DNA of 30,342 nt. Origin: a virus. Both the position numbers and the translations under genes were made by a program. Each line of letters starts with the position of its first letter. Position 1 is the stretch's first letter. The stretch is taken from the IMG/VR virus record IMGVR_UViG_3300031671_000006, positions 1 through 30,342 of that record. One strand, given 5' to 3'. Below are positions 22,435 to 30,342 of this stretch, one piece after another. A model generated the notes under the pieces. That model was not told where the DNA came from and ran no database searches. It saw only the letters and a list, made by a program, of their open reading frames with translations.

Positions 22435-25400
22435 TGGGCCAATACTCCGATACCATAGAGAACATCTTCGGCCCGGCTCGGCAGGCTGCACAAACAGCAG
22501 TAGTCTCAGACAGCGATGCTGAGCCGGATAATGCTGGTCGAGCGATGGAGATTTCGCAGGCGACAGGGGTGCCGCCTAGCGTTGTCTACTCCTCGCTCGA
22601 CCAGTTTGATGTGCAGCACAAGCAGAAGCTCGCGAGCGATATCGTACAAGGGAACCCTCACCTTGTCGATTACGTCAACTCCTCTCCGATGGCAGCGAAG
22701 GTCAGCAATGACGATTGGGGAACGCTGGATTCGATCTCGCAGAAGCTTGCGCCATTTGCGCGGGGGGCGAAGGCAGTTATGCAAGCTGCGGTGGAGGGGT
22801 TCAAGCAGTACCACGGGGAAAGTGTTGGTCTGCCGCAGGAGGAGCTTGATAAGGTAAAGAACCTGACCAATGCTTCTCCGCAGATGGTCAGCCTGCTCAA
22901 CCGAATCCTTCTCCACACCCCCCTTGGCCAATCTTACGAAGCGCAGAACATCCTCCAAGGAATGGCCGGAGCACTCTCTACCGGAGCAGGAGAACTCGGG
23001 CGGCAGCTTGGGTACCCTAACGCACCGGACTTCGCAGAGAAGGCATTGCAAGCCGCGTTTGATCCAGGCCTTGCTGCGTCACTAGGCCCTGTTGGAGAAG
23101 CGCTGGGTCCAGTTGATATTGCAATGCACAATAAGATGCTGAAAGGGGCGGTGAAAGCGATCACCGATTCGGCGGGGAAGGTCGAACCGTATGTGGCGAA
23201 TGGGAGAGTGCCGCCGGTCGGACTTGATGAGCTAACCGACCAAGCCCACGCCGAGCAGGCGAAGTTGGATGGGAAGAATCTTCAAGACCTCTTCTCAGAA
23301 GTGCAGCAGTCCACGACGAAAGAGCGCGCGCCAGAGATGCTTGCGCAGTTCATTGGGCAGCATACAGATGCGCATATCGGAGTCGATCTGGAGGGGATCG
23401 ATAAGCTCTTTGGCGAGGACTACGCACCGAAGCCGGGTGATAATAAGCTCGGCTGGGTTCCTGAGATCGCAGAGCAGATGGACCTTGCGCGGGCTGGCGG
23501 TGGGGATGTGAATATCCCGTTGGTGGATTGGTTAGTGAAGGCCGATCCGGAGGTGGCGAAGGAGCTTCACGACTTCATCAGGGTTCGGCCGGAGGGGATG
23601 ACGATTGATGAGGGGAAGGGGGCTGGGCCGAAGGTGATGGCGGCGGAGGAGCCTAAGTTAGAAGGAGAGGAAGCCGCCCTTCCCTCTCCAATTGATAGTA
23701 TCCGCGCCGCTGCCAAGCTCTCCATTCCAGAAGCTGTTGATGAAGGTATCGTCCCCTCTAGCACTATCCAAGGCGAAGTCACCGACCAAGGTATTACCGC
23801 CCCTGCCATCCACGCCTTCTCCGCCAAAGATGCGATGGCGATGGTGGATAAGGACCGCCTCTCCGGTGTCCCCCGTGCTCTTGCAGAGCTCTTCGGCGAT
23901 CGCCTCCCACGTCTTGCTGGTGACACGGGCATTCACGTTGTCTCTGGGGAAGATATGCGGAAGTTGAATGTAGCAAACGAGATCGACCCCGAAGCCCCCG
24001 CATACTATAACCCAAATACTAACCAAATCATCATGCGCGAAGATATTGCAAATGGTGACTTTGGGCACAATGCTTCGGCACACGTACTGATCCACGAGAC
24101 TGCTCACGCTGCGACAAGCGACGCACTCTACCGCTACCCGCAGTTGAAGGGCTTCGTCACATCAATGATATCGGAGACTAGTGGCTACCTAAATCAGGTC
24201 GATAAAGCTTCTCGCCTTCTCCATAACTACGCTTTCAAGAACGAAGATGAGTTCATCGCGGAGGCCTTCTCAAATCCGAGGTTCCAAGAAGTCCTCTCCA
24301 CCACCCCTATTTCAAAGGAACTCGCGAGGCGCCTTGCGCTAGATAAGCCTTCGCCGTCAGTCTGGGACGCGGTTAAGAACATTGTAAAGGACCTCATCGA
24401 GCAACTCACTGGCGTTAGGATGCCAGATACGATGATGGATGGAGTGCTTAGGCTCGGGGAGGTCTTTGAGAAGATCAAGGGGGATGAGGTAGCGAAGGAA
24501 AGAAGGGCGGCAAAGGGCGCGGAGCCTATCGACCAGTCCATCTTCACTCGCGCCACTGCTCTCGGGATGAACAAGGCCCGGCTTCAGCGGTATATGGAAT
24601 TGATTGCGAAGCAGCGGGAGGAGGACGCGGCTTACCACGCGGGGGTAGCTGAGAAGTCCGAGCGTGAGAGGCAGACGAAAGAATGGAAGGAGAATGAAGC
24701 TGCGGTACGAAAGGAAGCTACCGAGGCCGTCCGCTCCCGCCCTGATATCGCAGCTGATCGCCTACTTCGCGAAGGAGAACTCTACGGCGAGAAAGTTCGC
24801 AAGCCCCGCTTGCGTGAAGATGCATTAACTCCCGAACAGGCCGCGGTCCTACCAGAGGAGTTCCTCGGCAAGAAAGGGATGCACCCAGACGATCTCGCAG
24901 GGCTCTTCGGCTATCATAGCGGCCATACTCTCGTTGACTCCCTCGCGAAGGTGCAAGAGGAACGCGGGCTTGAGGGCCTAACCCCCGCTGCGCACTTCTC
25001 TAAACTCGTCGACGCTGAGACTGAGCGGCGGATGAAGCGGCAGTATGGGAACCTTGAAGACAACATCTTGGAGGGGGCGAAGGACCACGTCATCTCCCAG
25101 ACGCAGATTGACATAATCGCACAGGAAGTTTACGCTCTCGCGGAGAAGAACAAAGCCTCCCTCCCTATCTCTCCAGATAATATGAAGTCTTGGGTGAAGG
25201 AACAGTTCAATGGCACGTCAGTGGGGGCTCACTCAACGGACAAGTACCTCGCACAAGCCGGGCGCGCGGGAGCGGACGCGGAAGAGGCGCTGTTGGAAGA
25301 GCGGCCGAGCGATGCTCTTAAGGCTAAGCAACAGCAGCATGTTGCCATGCTTCTTGCGAACGAGGCTAAGAAACTGGAGAAGGAGAAGGGTAGCTTTGGG

Positions 25401-27866
25401 AGGATTGCGAAGAGGTTTGCGAAGCGGGAGGTGACTGGGGTTCTACCGGAGTACACAAACTTCATCCACGATATCCTAATACGGACAGGGAATTTGGTTC
25501 GTCGGAGTGTGCAAGACCTCGAGCGCGAGATAGAGGCGAGTGGATATAAGGACCTGGAGAATTTTGTAAGTGTGAAGGAGGGGGAACTGCGCGAACTACC
25601 CGTCGCCGACTTCCTCTATGACTCGACATGGCGGAAGCCCGTTGAGCAGATGACGGTTGATGAGTTCCGCGCGGTCCACGATTCGCTAAAGGCCTTGCAG
25701 AAGAACGGTCGAGATGAACTTAAGATATACTCCGCCGGTGCCGAGCGCGATCTGAAGGAAGTTAAAGGGGAGATGATTGAGGAGCTTAAGACCTTCCCTC
25801 AGCGGAGGTCTGAGTTCAATCAAGGCAAGGTGGGAAAGTTCAAGAGCAAGCTTCAAACCTACCTCGCTGAGCACCTTCAGCTTGAGAGCCTCTTCAACCG
25901 CTGGGATCGCGGTGATCCGGGGGGAGTGTGGACGCAGTACGTCATGCGGGATTTGGCGGCTGCCGCCAACGAAAAGGACGCGGTGATCCGCGAGTTCTCG
26001 AATAAGGTCAGAGGATTAGCCGACGATGTGGACATTCATGAGCGTATCCCTAACAATCTTTTTCGTGATCCTGATACTGGGGAGCCCCTCCCGCTAACGA
26101 GGAAGAACCTTCGCGCGATCCTCATGAACGCCGGGAACGCGAGCAACCTTGATAAACTCGCGCGCGGGTTCAAGATATTCACGACGGTCGAGCGCGGAGG
26201 CAAGACGATTACGGTCGGTGATACCGCGAAGATCATGCGGTGGCTCCATCAGTTCGCGACGAAGAAGGATTGGGACTTTGCACAAGGGCTGGGGAATCTC
26301 TTCGCTGAACTAAAGGAACGCAGCGATCGGATGGTGAGGAACCTCGCAGATGTGCCTGCGCAGGATGTTCGGAAGGACCCGATCCAGACGCCGCACGGAA
26401 CCTACGATGGCTGGTACTACCCTATCATCTACGATAAGAGGTGGGAAGGGTCGAGTAAGAAGCTGATGGGGCCTGACCCGCTGGAGCAGAGTAATTACAT
26501 TCGCGCCAGTACCCCACAGGGCTACACCAAGTCCCGCACTGGCTACGCCGCACCGATCGAACTCGACCTCGACTCTATGCCGGGGCGGATGAAGTCGATC
26601 ATCCACGACTTGACTATGCGGCCAGCGGTTATAAATGCGAGCAAGATATTCTACGACCGAGAGGTTCGCTCGGCGATCTCCAACCACTACGGCAAGGCGT
26701 ATCGTGATCTCTTGATCCCATACCTCCGCGATGTCGCAAATGCCTCAAACTATATCAGCGAAGCGCAGAAGGTTGGGTCGCAAGTCAGCGAGTTCTTCCG
26801 CCAGAATACCATCGCCATGCTGATCGGCTTCAACCCCCGCACTGTTGCAAAGCACGGTATGACCGCGCTGGTGCAGAGTGTGAATGAGGTCGGCACAAAG
26901 GAGTTCGCGAAGGCGGTGAAGAGTCTGTTCTCTGTCAATGAGGATACTGGCGATCGCAACTTCACCTTTGCGATGAAGGAATCGCAAGAGCTTCAGCGGC
27001 GCCACCGCAACTACCGCGAGAGCCTAAGCGGCGCGCATGACGAGGTGATCGGCCAGCCAACGAGTTGGCGACAGGCACTGATCCAAGCGGGCGCAACCCC
27101 TGTTGCATTCAGCGATCTAATGTCCGCGGTTCCGACTTGGCTGGCGAAGTATGAGACCGCTTCCCGCGATGACCTTCCTCATGGCGACGCAGTCTATGAA
27201 GCGGATCGCGCGGTACGCCGTGCACATGGATCGTCGGTGATGACCAACCGCCCAGGGGTGGTGCGGAATTGGAACCCTTGGTTCACCTCTCTCTACGGCT
27301 TCTTCTCCCACATCCTCAACCGCCAGTACGAGCTTGCTTGGCGCGCGAAAGACACCCTCGGGATGGCGAAGGAGGGAGAGCTTGGCGCAGCGATGAAGGA
27401 AATCCCCGCGCTGTCGCGGATGACCTTCGCCTATATCCTCTTCCCCACAATGGTCGAGAGTATGATAACTCCAATCCCAGGCGAAGACCATACCCCTTGG
27501 GGCATTCGTGCGGCTAAGGCAATCGCCTTCGACCTCGCCTCCTCTTGGCCGGGGGTTCGGGATATCGTCAGCGCATGGGCCGCTGGCCGCGATCCTTCCG
27601 CCGGGCTAATCGGCACTGGCTTCAAAACCATCACCGACACCGCGCGCGATCTTGGGAAAGGGCAGATGACCTTCTCAAGGGAGCATGCGGGCGTGCTCCT
27701 CAAGCACGGCTTCCAACTCTTCGGCACCCTTACCGGGCTGACCAATGCGCAAGAAGGAAAGATGGCCGAGTTCCTACACAACTGGTATCGCGGGAAAGAG
27801 CGCCCGCGAGGAGCGATGGATATTTGGAAAGGGCTATCGACAGGGACAACGAAGGAGCGGAAGTAA
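22434..27866 (+). CDS. Giant internal/ejection protein of polyvalent type with HExxH metallopeptidase-like domain
   Basis: A 1810-residue protein in the place of T7 gp16, expected in the virion core and delivered into the host with the DNA. A zinc-peptidase-like motif HETAH (554-558) is followed by KNEDEFIAEAFSNPRFQ (602-617), where E606 or E610 could be the third ligand. Long charged helical regions follow (about 680-1150). The C-terminal ~350 residues resemble the conserved end of phage large polyvalent-type proteins (FNPRTVAKHGMTALVQS, then NPWFTSLYGFFSHILNRQYE, then hydrophobic RMTFAYILFPTMVES). No polymerase or second enzymatic motif was found by eye. The ATG overlaps the upstream stop, and the stop overlaps the endolysin ATG. 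Confidence 0.85.
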   Translation: MGQYSDTIENIFGPARQAAQTAVVSDSDAEPDNAGRAMEISQATGVPPSVVYSSLDQFDVQHKQKLASDIVQGNPHLVDYVNSSPMAAKVSNDDWGTLDSISQKLAPFARGAKAVMQAAVEGFKQYHGESVGLPQEELDKVKNLTNASPQMVSLLNRILLHTPLGQSYEAQNILQGMAGALSTGAGELGRQLGYPNAPDFAEKALQAAFDPGLAASLGPVGEALGPVDIAMHNKMLKGAVKAITDSAGKVEPYVANGRVPPVGLDELTDQAHAEQAKLDGKNLQDLFSEVQQSTTKERAPEMLAQFIGQHTDAHIGVDLEGIDKLFGEDYAPKPGDNKLGWVPEIAEQMDLARAGGGDVNIPLVDWLVKADPEVAKELHDFIRVRPEGMTIDEGKGAGPKVMAAEEPKLEGEEAALPSPIDSIRAAAKLSIPEAVDEGIVPSSTIQGEVTDQGITAPAIHAFSAKDAMAMVDKDRLSGVPRALAELFGDRLPRLAGDTGIHVVSGEDMRKLNVANEIDPEAPAYYNPNTNQIIMREDIANGDFGHNASAHVLIHETAHAATSDALYRYPQLKGFVTSMISETSGYLNQVDKASRLLHNYAFKNEDEFIAEAFSNPRFQEVLSTTPISKELARRLALDKPSPSVWDAVKNIVKDLIEQLTGVRMPDTMMDGVLRLGEVFEKIKGDEVAKERRAAKGAEPIDQSIFTRATALGMNKARLQRYMELIAKQREEDAAYHAGVAEKSERERQTKEWKENEAAVRKEATEAVRSRPDIAADRLLREGELYGEKVRKPRLREDALTPEQAAVLPEEFLGKKGMHPDDLAGLFGYHSGHTLVDSLAKVQEERGLEGLTPAAHFSKLVDAETERRMKRQYGNLEDNILEGAKDHVISQTQIDIIAQEVYALAEKNKASLPISPDNMKSWVKEQFNGTSVGAHSTDKYLAQAGRAGADAEEALLEERPSDALKAKQQQHVAMLLANEAKKLEKEKGSFGRIAKRFAKREVTGVLPEYTNFIHDILIRTGNLVRRSVQDLEREIEASGYKDLENFVSVKEGELRELPVADFLYDSTWRKPVEQMTVDEFRAVHDSLKALQKNGRDELKIYSAGAERDLKEVKGEMIEELKTFPQRRSEFNQGKVGKFKSKLQTYLAEHLQLESLFNRWDRGDPGGVWTQYVMRDLAAAANEKDAVIREFSNKVRGLADDVDIHERIPNNLFRDPDTGEPLPLTRKNLRAILMNAGNASNLDKLARGFKIFTTVERGGKTITVGDTAKIMRWLHQFATKKDWDFAQGLGNLFAELKERSDRMVRNLADVPAQDVRKDPIQTPHGTYDGWYYPIIYDKRWEGSSKKLMGPDPLEQSNYIRASTPQGYTKSRTGYAAPIELDLDSMPGRMKSIIHDLTMRPAVINASKIFYDREVRSAISNHYGKAYRDLLIPYLRDVANASNYISEAQKVGSQVSEFFRQNTIAMLIGFNPRTVAKHGMTALVQSVNEVGTKEFAKAVKSLFSVNEDTGDRNFTFAMKESQELQRRHRNYRESLSGAHDEVIGQPTSWRQALIQAGATPVAFSDLMSAVPTWLAKYETASRDDLPHGDAVYEADRAVRRAHGSSVMTNRPGVVRNWNPWFTSLYGFFSHILNRQYELAWRAKDTLGMAKEGELGAAMKEIPALSRMTFAYILFPTMVESMITPIPGEDHTPWGIRAAKAIAFDLASSWPGVRDIVSAWAAGRDPSAGLIGTGFKTITDTARDLGKGQMTFSREHAGVLLKHGFQLFGTLTGLTNAQEGKMAEFLHNWYRGKERPRGAMDIWKGLSTGTTKERK

Positions 27867-28444
27867 TGGACATCGCTGGACTTAAGGCGAAGAACGCAGC
27901 GCGGTGGCAGGCGGCGATTGTCACCCCCGCACTCCTTCCTGTACTCAAAGTCATCGCCGGAAGGTTAGTCAATCCAGTCGCAAAGGACCGCTACGAAGCC
28001 GTCACCGATCGGGTTGGGGCTCCACCGTGGTGGCTCATCGCAGTCATCCATGAGAGAGAGGCGAGTCAAAGCTGGGCCGCTTATCTCGGCAATGGCGATC
28101 CGCTCTCCAGGACAACGATCCATGTTCCTCGTGGCCGAGGGCCTTTCGCAATTTGGGAAGATGGAGCGGTGGATGCGCTAAGCAACTGCGCTCCCTACGC
28201 AGCAAAGTGGACCGACTGGACCATAGGTGGGCTTCTTACTCTTCTGGAGGAATACAATGGCCTTGGCTACGCGATGATGGGTCAGCCTTCCCCCTACGTC
28301 TGGGCCTCCACTAACCAATACGTTCGGGGGAAGTACATCGCTGATGGCCATTACGACCCTAACGCAGTCGATACTCAGCTAGGCTGTACAGCGTTGTTGA
28401 AGACAATGGCTGAGATGGACCAAACGATAAAGATAGGAGAATGA
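27866..28444 (+). CDS. Endolysin (lysozyme-like)
   Basis: A 192-residue protein, start ATG 27866 (TAATG with the upstream stop); the open frame continues further upstream but overlaps the previous gene and is not used. The segment WLIAVIHEREASQSWAAYLG followed by NGDPLSRTTIHVPRGRGPF, then WEDGAVDAL and YNGLGYAMMGQPSPYVWAST, matches a lysozyme-like family common in phages of Gram-negative bacteria, where the Glu in the HxRE-type motif (E65; HERE 62-65) is the likely catalytic acid. No signal or SAR segment is visible, so it needs a holin, and a holin-like gene follows. Its job is degradation of peptidoglycan at lysis. Confidence 0.85.
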   Translation: MDIAGLKAKNAARWQAAIVTPALLPVLKVIAGRLVNPVAKDRYEAVTDRVGAPPWWLIAVIHEREASQSWAAYLGNGDPLSRTTIHVPRGRGPFAIWEDGAVDALSNCAPYAAKWTDWTIGGLLTLLEEYNGLGYAMMGQPSPYVWASTNQYVRGKYIADGHYDPNAVDTQLGCTALLKTMAEMDQTIKIGE

Positions 28445-28445
28445 A

Positions 28446-28691
28446 GTGACCCTTGACCCTAGATGGAGTATCTACCTGAGCCTTATCCTCGCCGTCCTCG
28501 GCTTCCTTGGCGGCGCGGGAGTACAGTTCACTGACCTTGGGCTCTCTCCAGCAACAGTGAAAGCTCTCCTCGCCGGAGATGTCTTGCTGCTTGGCGTGGG
28601 GAATGCTGTTAACGCCGTCCTTGCGATGGCACCGAGTAAGTCTGGCCAGACTGCTGGCTTCTACCTTGGGCCGAAGGACCCACCTAAATGA
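28446..28691 (+). CDS. Holin-like two-helix membrane protein (81 aa)
   Basis: GTG start 1 base after the endolysin stop, with AGGAGA upstream. Two hydrophobic helices (about 8-27, IYLSLILAVLGFLGGAGVQF, and about 38-60, VKALLAGDVLLLGVGNAVNA) are joined by a short loop and followed by a polar tail ending in GPKDPPK. Size, two-helix layout and place beside the endolysin fit a class II holin that opens the inner membrane. A generic phage membrane protein is the alternative, because holins are too diverse for a motif test. Confidence 0.7.
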   Translation: MTLDPRWSIYLSLILAVLGFLGGAGVQFTDLGLSPATVKALLAGDVLLLGVGNAVNAVLAMAPSKSGQTAGFYLGPKDPPK

Positions 28692-28843
28692 ACTTCAGCA
28701 TCCTCTTAAAGCTCCTCCCGCTAATGGGGGACATCCAAAAGATGCTCCAGACTATCGAGCGTCTGGAGAACGACCCTGACTTGAAGGCAGCAATCGCCAC
28801 GGCTGAGAAGGTGGCGACGATCTTACAGGAGAAAGTGGAATGA
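28688..28843 (+). CDS. Small helical protein of the lysis region (51 aa)
   Basis: A 51-residue ORF with ATGA overlaps at both ends. The sequence MNFSILLKLLPLMGDIQKML, then QTIERLENDPDLKAAIATAE, and a final KVATILQEKVE forms one long amphipathic helix pair with a mildly hydrophobic start, but no clear membrane helix. Tight coupling to the holin-like gene suggests a lysis accessory such as a holin regulator, which is inference only. Confidence 0.6.
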   Translation: MNFSILLKLLPLMGDIQKMLQTIERLENDPDLKAAIATAEKVATILQEKVE

Positions 28844-29547
28844 AGAAGCTCTTACTCACCCTCGCTATCCTCACGCTACCTTCCGTGGCGCTGGCGCAAA
28901 CCTCCCCTATCATCACCAAGTCCCCACCAACCTACACCCCCGGCTACTCTGGAGGGAACGGGTTCTTCTTTGGCGCGGGGGCCGAAGGTGCGGGGACATC
29001 CATCACCAACGCCCCCGCAGGGACCACCGCGATTGGCGGGGATCTTGAGGCGGTAGTGGGCTATGGCTTCACCGTCGGCCATATCCCAATGTTCGTCGAT
29101 GCTTCAATCGGCTTTCAGAACCTTAACGCAGGCACGGCCGGGTTCTCTCTCAGTGGCCCAGCACACGCGATGGAGAGAGTAGGGATACAAGCCCCGCTCG
29201 CTCAACTCCTCCCGATCATAGGGATCAACCCACAAGCGATCAATATTCCTGTCCTCCCTCCAGGGGTGACAGTCAACGGATCAACCCAGAGCTATTGGTT
29301 CGGCGGGGTGATCGAAGACGATGTCTCCGCTTCCTCTGGCGTTGCCTCTGGCCGGGAGTGGTTAGTCTCCGCGATCACGGGGCCGGGGCTGCTGATCCCG
29401 GTGAAGGTCGGGAATTGGAACGCGATTATCGACACTTGGGCCGGGCTGACCTTGACCTCAACCGGGCTCTGCATCGGTACTGCGCCAACAGGTTCCTGCC
29501 CACAGCTTGGGACAGGGGCACGGGCGGGCGTGAGGATTCTCTTCTAA
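28840..29547 (+). CDS. Exported outer-membrane-beta-barrel-like protein (235 aa)
   Basis: The ATG overlaps the upstream stop (ATGA). The signal peptide is residues 1-19 (MKKLL, hydrophobic core, ALA|Q). The mature 216 residues alternate Gly/aromatic and hydrophobic residues as in barrel strands (NGFFFGAGAEGAGTSI, then DLEAVVGYGFTV, then MFVDASIGFQNL, then NAIIDTWAGLTLTSTG). The last residue is Phe (GARAGVRILF), the classic C-terminal signature recognised by the BAM machinery. There is no lipobox. It is placed among lysis genes, yet nothing suggests lysis chemistry. Superinfection exclusion, receptor masking or envelope change are the sensible options. It could also be a periplasmic beta protein. 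Confidence 0.7.
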   Translation: MKKLLLTLAILTLPSVALAQTSPIITKSPPTYTPGYSGGNGFFFGAGAEGAGTSITNAPAGTTAIGGDLEAVVGYGFTVGHIPMFVDASIGFQNLNAGTAGFSLSGPAHAMERVGIQAPLAQLLPIIGINPQAINIPVLPPGVTVNGSTQSYWFGGVIEDDVSASSGVASGREWLVSAITGPGLLIPVKVGNWNAIIDTWAGLTLTSTGLCIGTAPTGSCPQLGTGARAGVRILF

Positions 29548-29548
29548 C

Positions 29549-29603
29549 CCCTAGCCAAACCTCCCGGTTAGGGTACCTTGCCCGCGCAAATGCGGGCGCT
29601 TTT
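29549..29603. terminator. Two hairpins, the second terminator-like
   Basis: The 70-base gap after the outer-membrane-like gene holds two stem-loops. The first pairs CCCTAGCC-type arms at 29549-29556 and 29566-29573 (8 bp with one G:U). The second pairs GCCCGC (29580-29585) with GCGGGC (29592-29597) and is followed by GCTTTT. The short T-run makes it a weak or partial intrinsic terminator on the + strand. One more + strand gene follows at 29618, so it may thin rather than stop transcription. Confidence 0.5.
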
Positions 29604-29617
29604 CCAAAAGGTGATGG

Positions 29618-29941
29618 ATGACAAATGGGGATGGGCTCTTTAGGCAAATGGGTGAGACGAAGGAACGTCTCGCTGCTTGGCTATCGCGAGGGTTGATTAT
29701 TGTCTTGCTAACAACCGTTGGGTACTTAGTGACGACGACTTGGAATGACTTGAAGGCGAAGCTGAATGATAATACGAAGAGTACTTGGCTGGCGATAGGG
29801 CAGACGAACAAGACAGTCTCGAACTTGGCACAGACGGTGACCGGGCTATCGACAACTCTGAACGACCATATACGCGATACAGAAAAAAGGGAAGATGACC
29901 ACGAGACGCGGATTAGGCTGTTGGAGAAGACGGACCGGTGA
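29618..29941 (+). CDS. Membrane-anchored coiled-coil protein, inner-membrane spanin-like
   Basis: A 107-residue protein; the ATG at 29618 is chosen because AAGGTG lies about 5 bases upstream. The N-terminus is short and charged, followed by one membrane helix at about 24-42 (SRGLIIVLLTTVGYLVTTTW). A polar region of roughly 65 residues follows with coiled-coil character (TNKTVSNLAQTVTGLSTTL, then DTEKREDDHETRIRLLEKTD). This topology (N-in, periplasmic coiled coil) is that of i-spanins such as Rz, which fuse inner and outer membranes in the last lysis step. No o-spanin lipoprotein is found inside or next to it, so this assignment is tentative. Its 3' end overlaps the convergent leftward gene by 29 bases. 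Confidence 0.6.
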   Translation: MTNGDGLFRQMGETKERLAAWLSRGLIIVLLTTVGYLVTTTWNDLKAKLNDNTKSTWLAIGQTNKTVSNLAQTVTGLSTTLNDHIRDTEKREDDHETRIRLLEKTDR

Positions 29942-30342
29942 CACTAAACATCCCCTTCTCATCCTTCTCTATCCTCCCACTCATCGCCAAGAGATCAATC
30001 ACCTTAACCACAGCGTAGTTCGGGAAGCTCCGCGAGGTCTGGTGGACCAGTCTCGCCTGCGTCACCTTCCCTTGCCTCCGCAGCCAATCTACAAGCTCAT
30101 CCATCAATCTCGCATCGAGATGCTGCGCGCCTTCCTCGAAGATATTCGCCATCACCACCTCCGCTTCCTCTAACCATTTTCTAGCGCGGAAAAAATCTTC
30201 CTCCAGCAGTCGGATGGTGTTGCCGCGGTCGATTGCGGACACCATTGAAAGCTTATAGATATGAGTTCGCCTCCGAGTATTGTAATGGAGAAGCTTTGGG
30301 TGGGAGGGCTTAGGGATTTCCCCCATCGCCCGCCACGCGCTG
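29913..30342 (-). CDS. C-terminal part of a leftward replication-type protein (helicase/primase-like), partial
   Basis: The frame is open from the right window edge, so the 5' part is missing; the ATG at 30326 is probably internal because the upstream codons continue sensibly (SAWRAM). The sequence IPKPSHPKLLHYNTRRRTHI followed by YKLSMVSAIDRG, LLEEDFFRARKWLEEAEVVM and a winged-helix-like end (LMDELVDWLRRQGKVTQARL, then YAVVKVIDLLAMSGRIEK) resembles the C-terminal segment that follows the ATPase core in DUF3987-type phage primase/helicase proteins. The ATPase motifs would lie outside the window. It is convergent with the spanin-like gene and marks the start of an opposite-strand module. Confidence 0.6.
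   Translation of the reverse strand, partial: SAWRAMGEIPKPSHPKLLHYNTRRRTHIYKLSMVSAIDRGNTIRLLEEDFFRARKWLEEAEVVMANIFEEGAQHLDARLMDELVDWLRRQGKVTQARLVHQTSRSFPNYAVVKVIDLLAMSGRIEKDEKGMFSVTGPSSPTA

Noticed and set aside
22506-23051. 181-codon minus-strand frame inside the giant ejection protein gene
   Set aside because: It is antisense to a continuous, clearly coding 5.4-kb gene; no domain is seen.
27545-27865. N-terminal extension of the endolysin frame
   Set aside because: It overlaps the conserved end of the 1810-residue protein, and its translation is Arg-rich and random-looking. The ATG at 27866 overlaps the upstream stop and begins a sensible protein.
1-30342. Diversity-generating retroelement, suggested by BPP-1-like head genes
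   Set aside because: No reverse transcriptase (no YxDD-type protein) and no template/variable repeat pair near the fibre gene was seen by eye.
1-30342. Integrase, attachment sites, tRNA genes, CRISPR arrays, insertion sequences
   Set aside because: None recognised by reading; no recombinase protein, no cloverleaf with CCA-type end and no regularly spaced repeats were found. A tRNA or repeat scan would be needed for certainty.

Overview
The window reads as most of the structural (late) arm of a tailed phage or prophage with a podovirus plan. Nearly every gene from 408 to 29941 lies on the + strand. Neighbours are packed with ATGA-type overlaps or gaps of a few bases. The host is probably Gram-negative: the phage encodes Sec-exported proteins with AxA|Q cleavage sites, an outer-membrane-barrel-like protein, an O-antigen polymerase/ligase homologue and a spanin-like protein. 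I cannot name the host. No integrase, repressor, polymerase, tRNA or CRISPR array is recognisable.

Layout. Bases 1-407 are a repeat-rich, probably regulatory end. It ends in a perfect-consensus sigma70 promoter (371-399) whose spacer holds a near-perfect 18-bp palindrome. It may also carry a small leftward HTH-like gene (31-294). The packaging and head block (408-7869) runs: GIY-YIG nuclease, terminase small subunit-like protein, chain of stem-loops, terminase large subunit, two tiny proteins, portal, Bbp19-like protein, scaffold-like protein, major capsid protein and Bbp16-like cement protein. The head genes resemble Bordetella phage BPP-1.

Bases 7869-13839 are the unusual part: exported beta-rich proteins around a Wzy/WaaL-like polytopic membrane protein with an apparent +1 frameshift, then a tail-fibre-like protein that has both a Sec signal peptide and an S74-type self-cleaving chaperone. 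After a run of small ORFs (13823-14930) comes a T7-like tail and internal core (14931-27866): tail tubular proteins A and B, a gp13-like GNAT-fold protein, a gp14-like protein, a transglycosylase-bearing protein and a 1810-residue polyvalent-type ejection protein with an HExxH motif.

The lysis end (27866-29941) has an endolysin, a holin-like two-helix protein, a small helical protein, an exported outer-membrane-like protein, a hairpin region and a membrane-anchored coiled-coil (spanin-like) protein. At the right edge a leftward gene enters (29913-30342). It looks like the C-terminus of a replication-type ATPase, so the replication arm probably lies outside the window on the opposite strand.

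The most interesting hypothesis is that this virus carries a host-envelope-remodelling set (O-antigen polymerase/ligase homologue, six Sec-exported proteins, one barrel-like) embedded in its virion genes.
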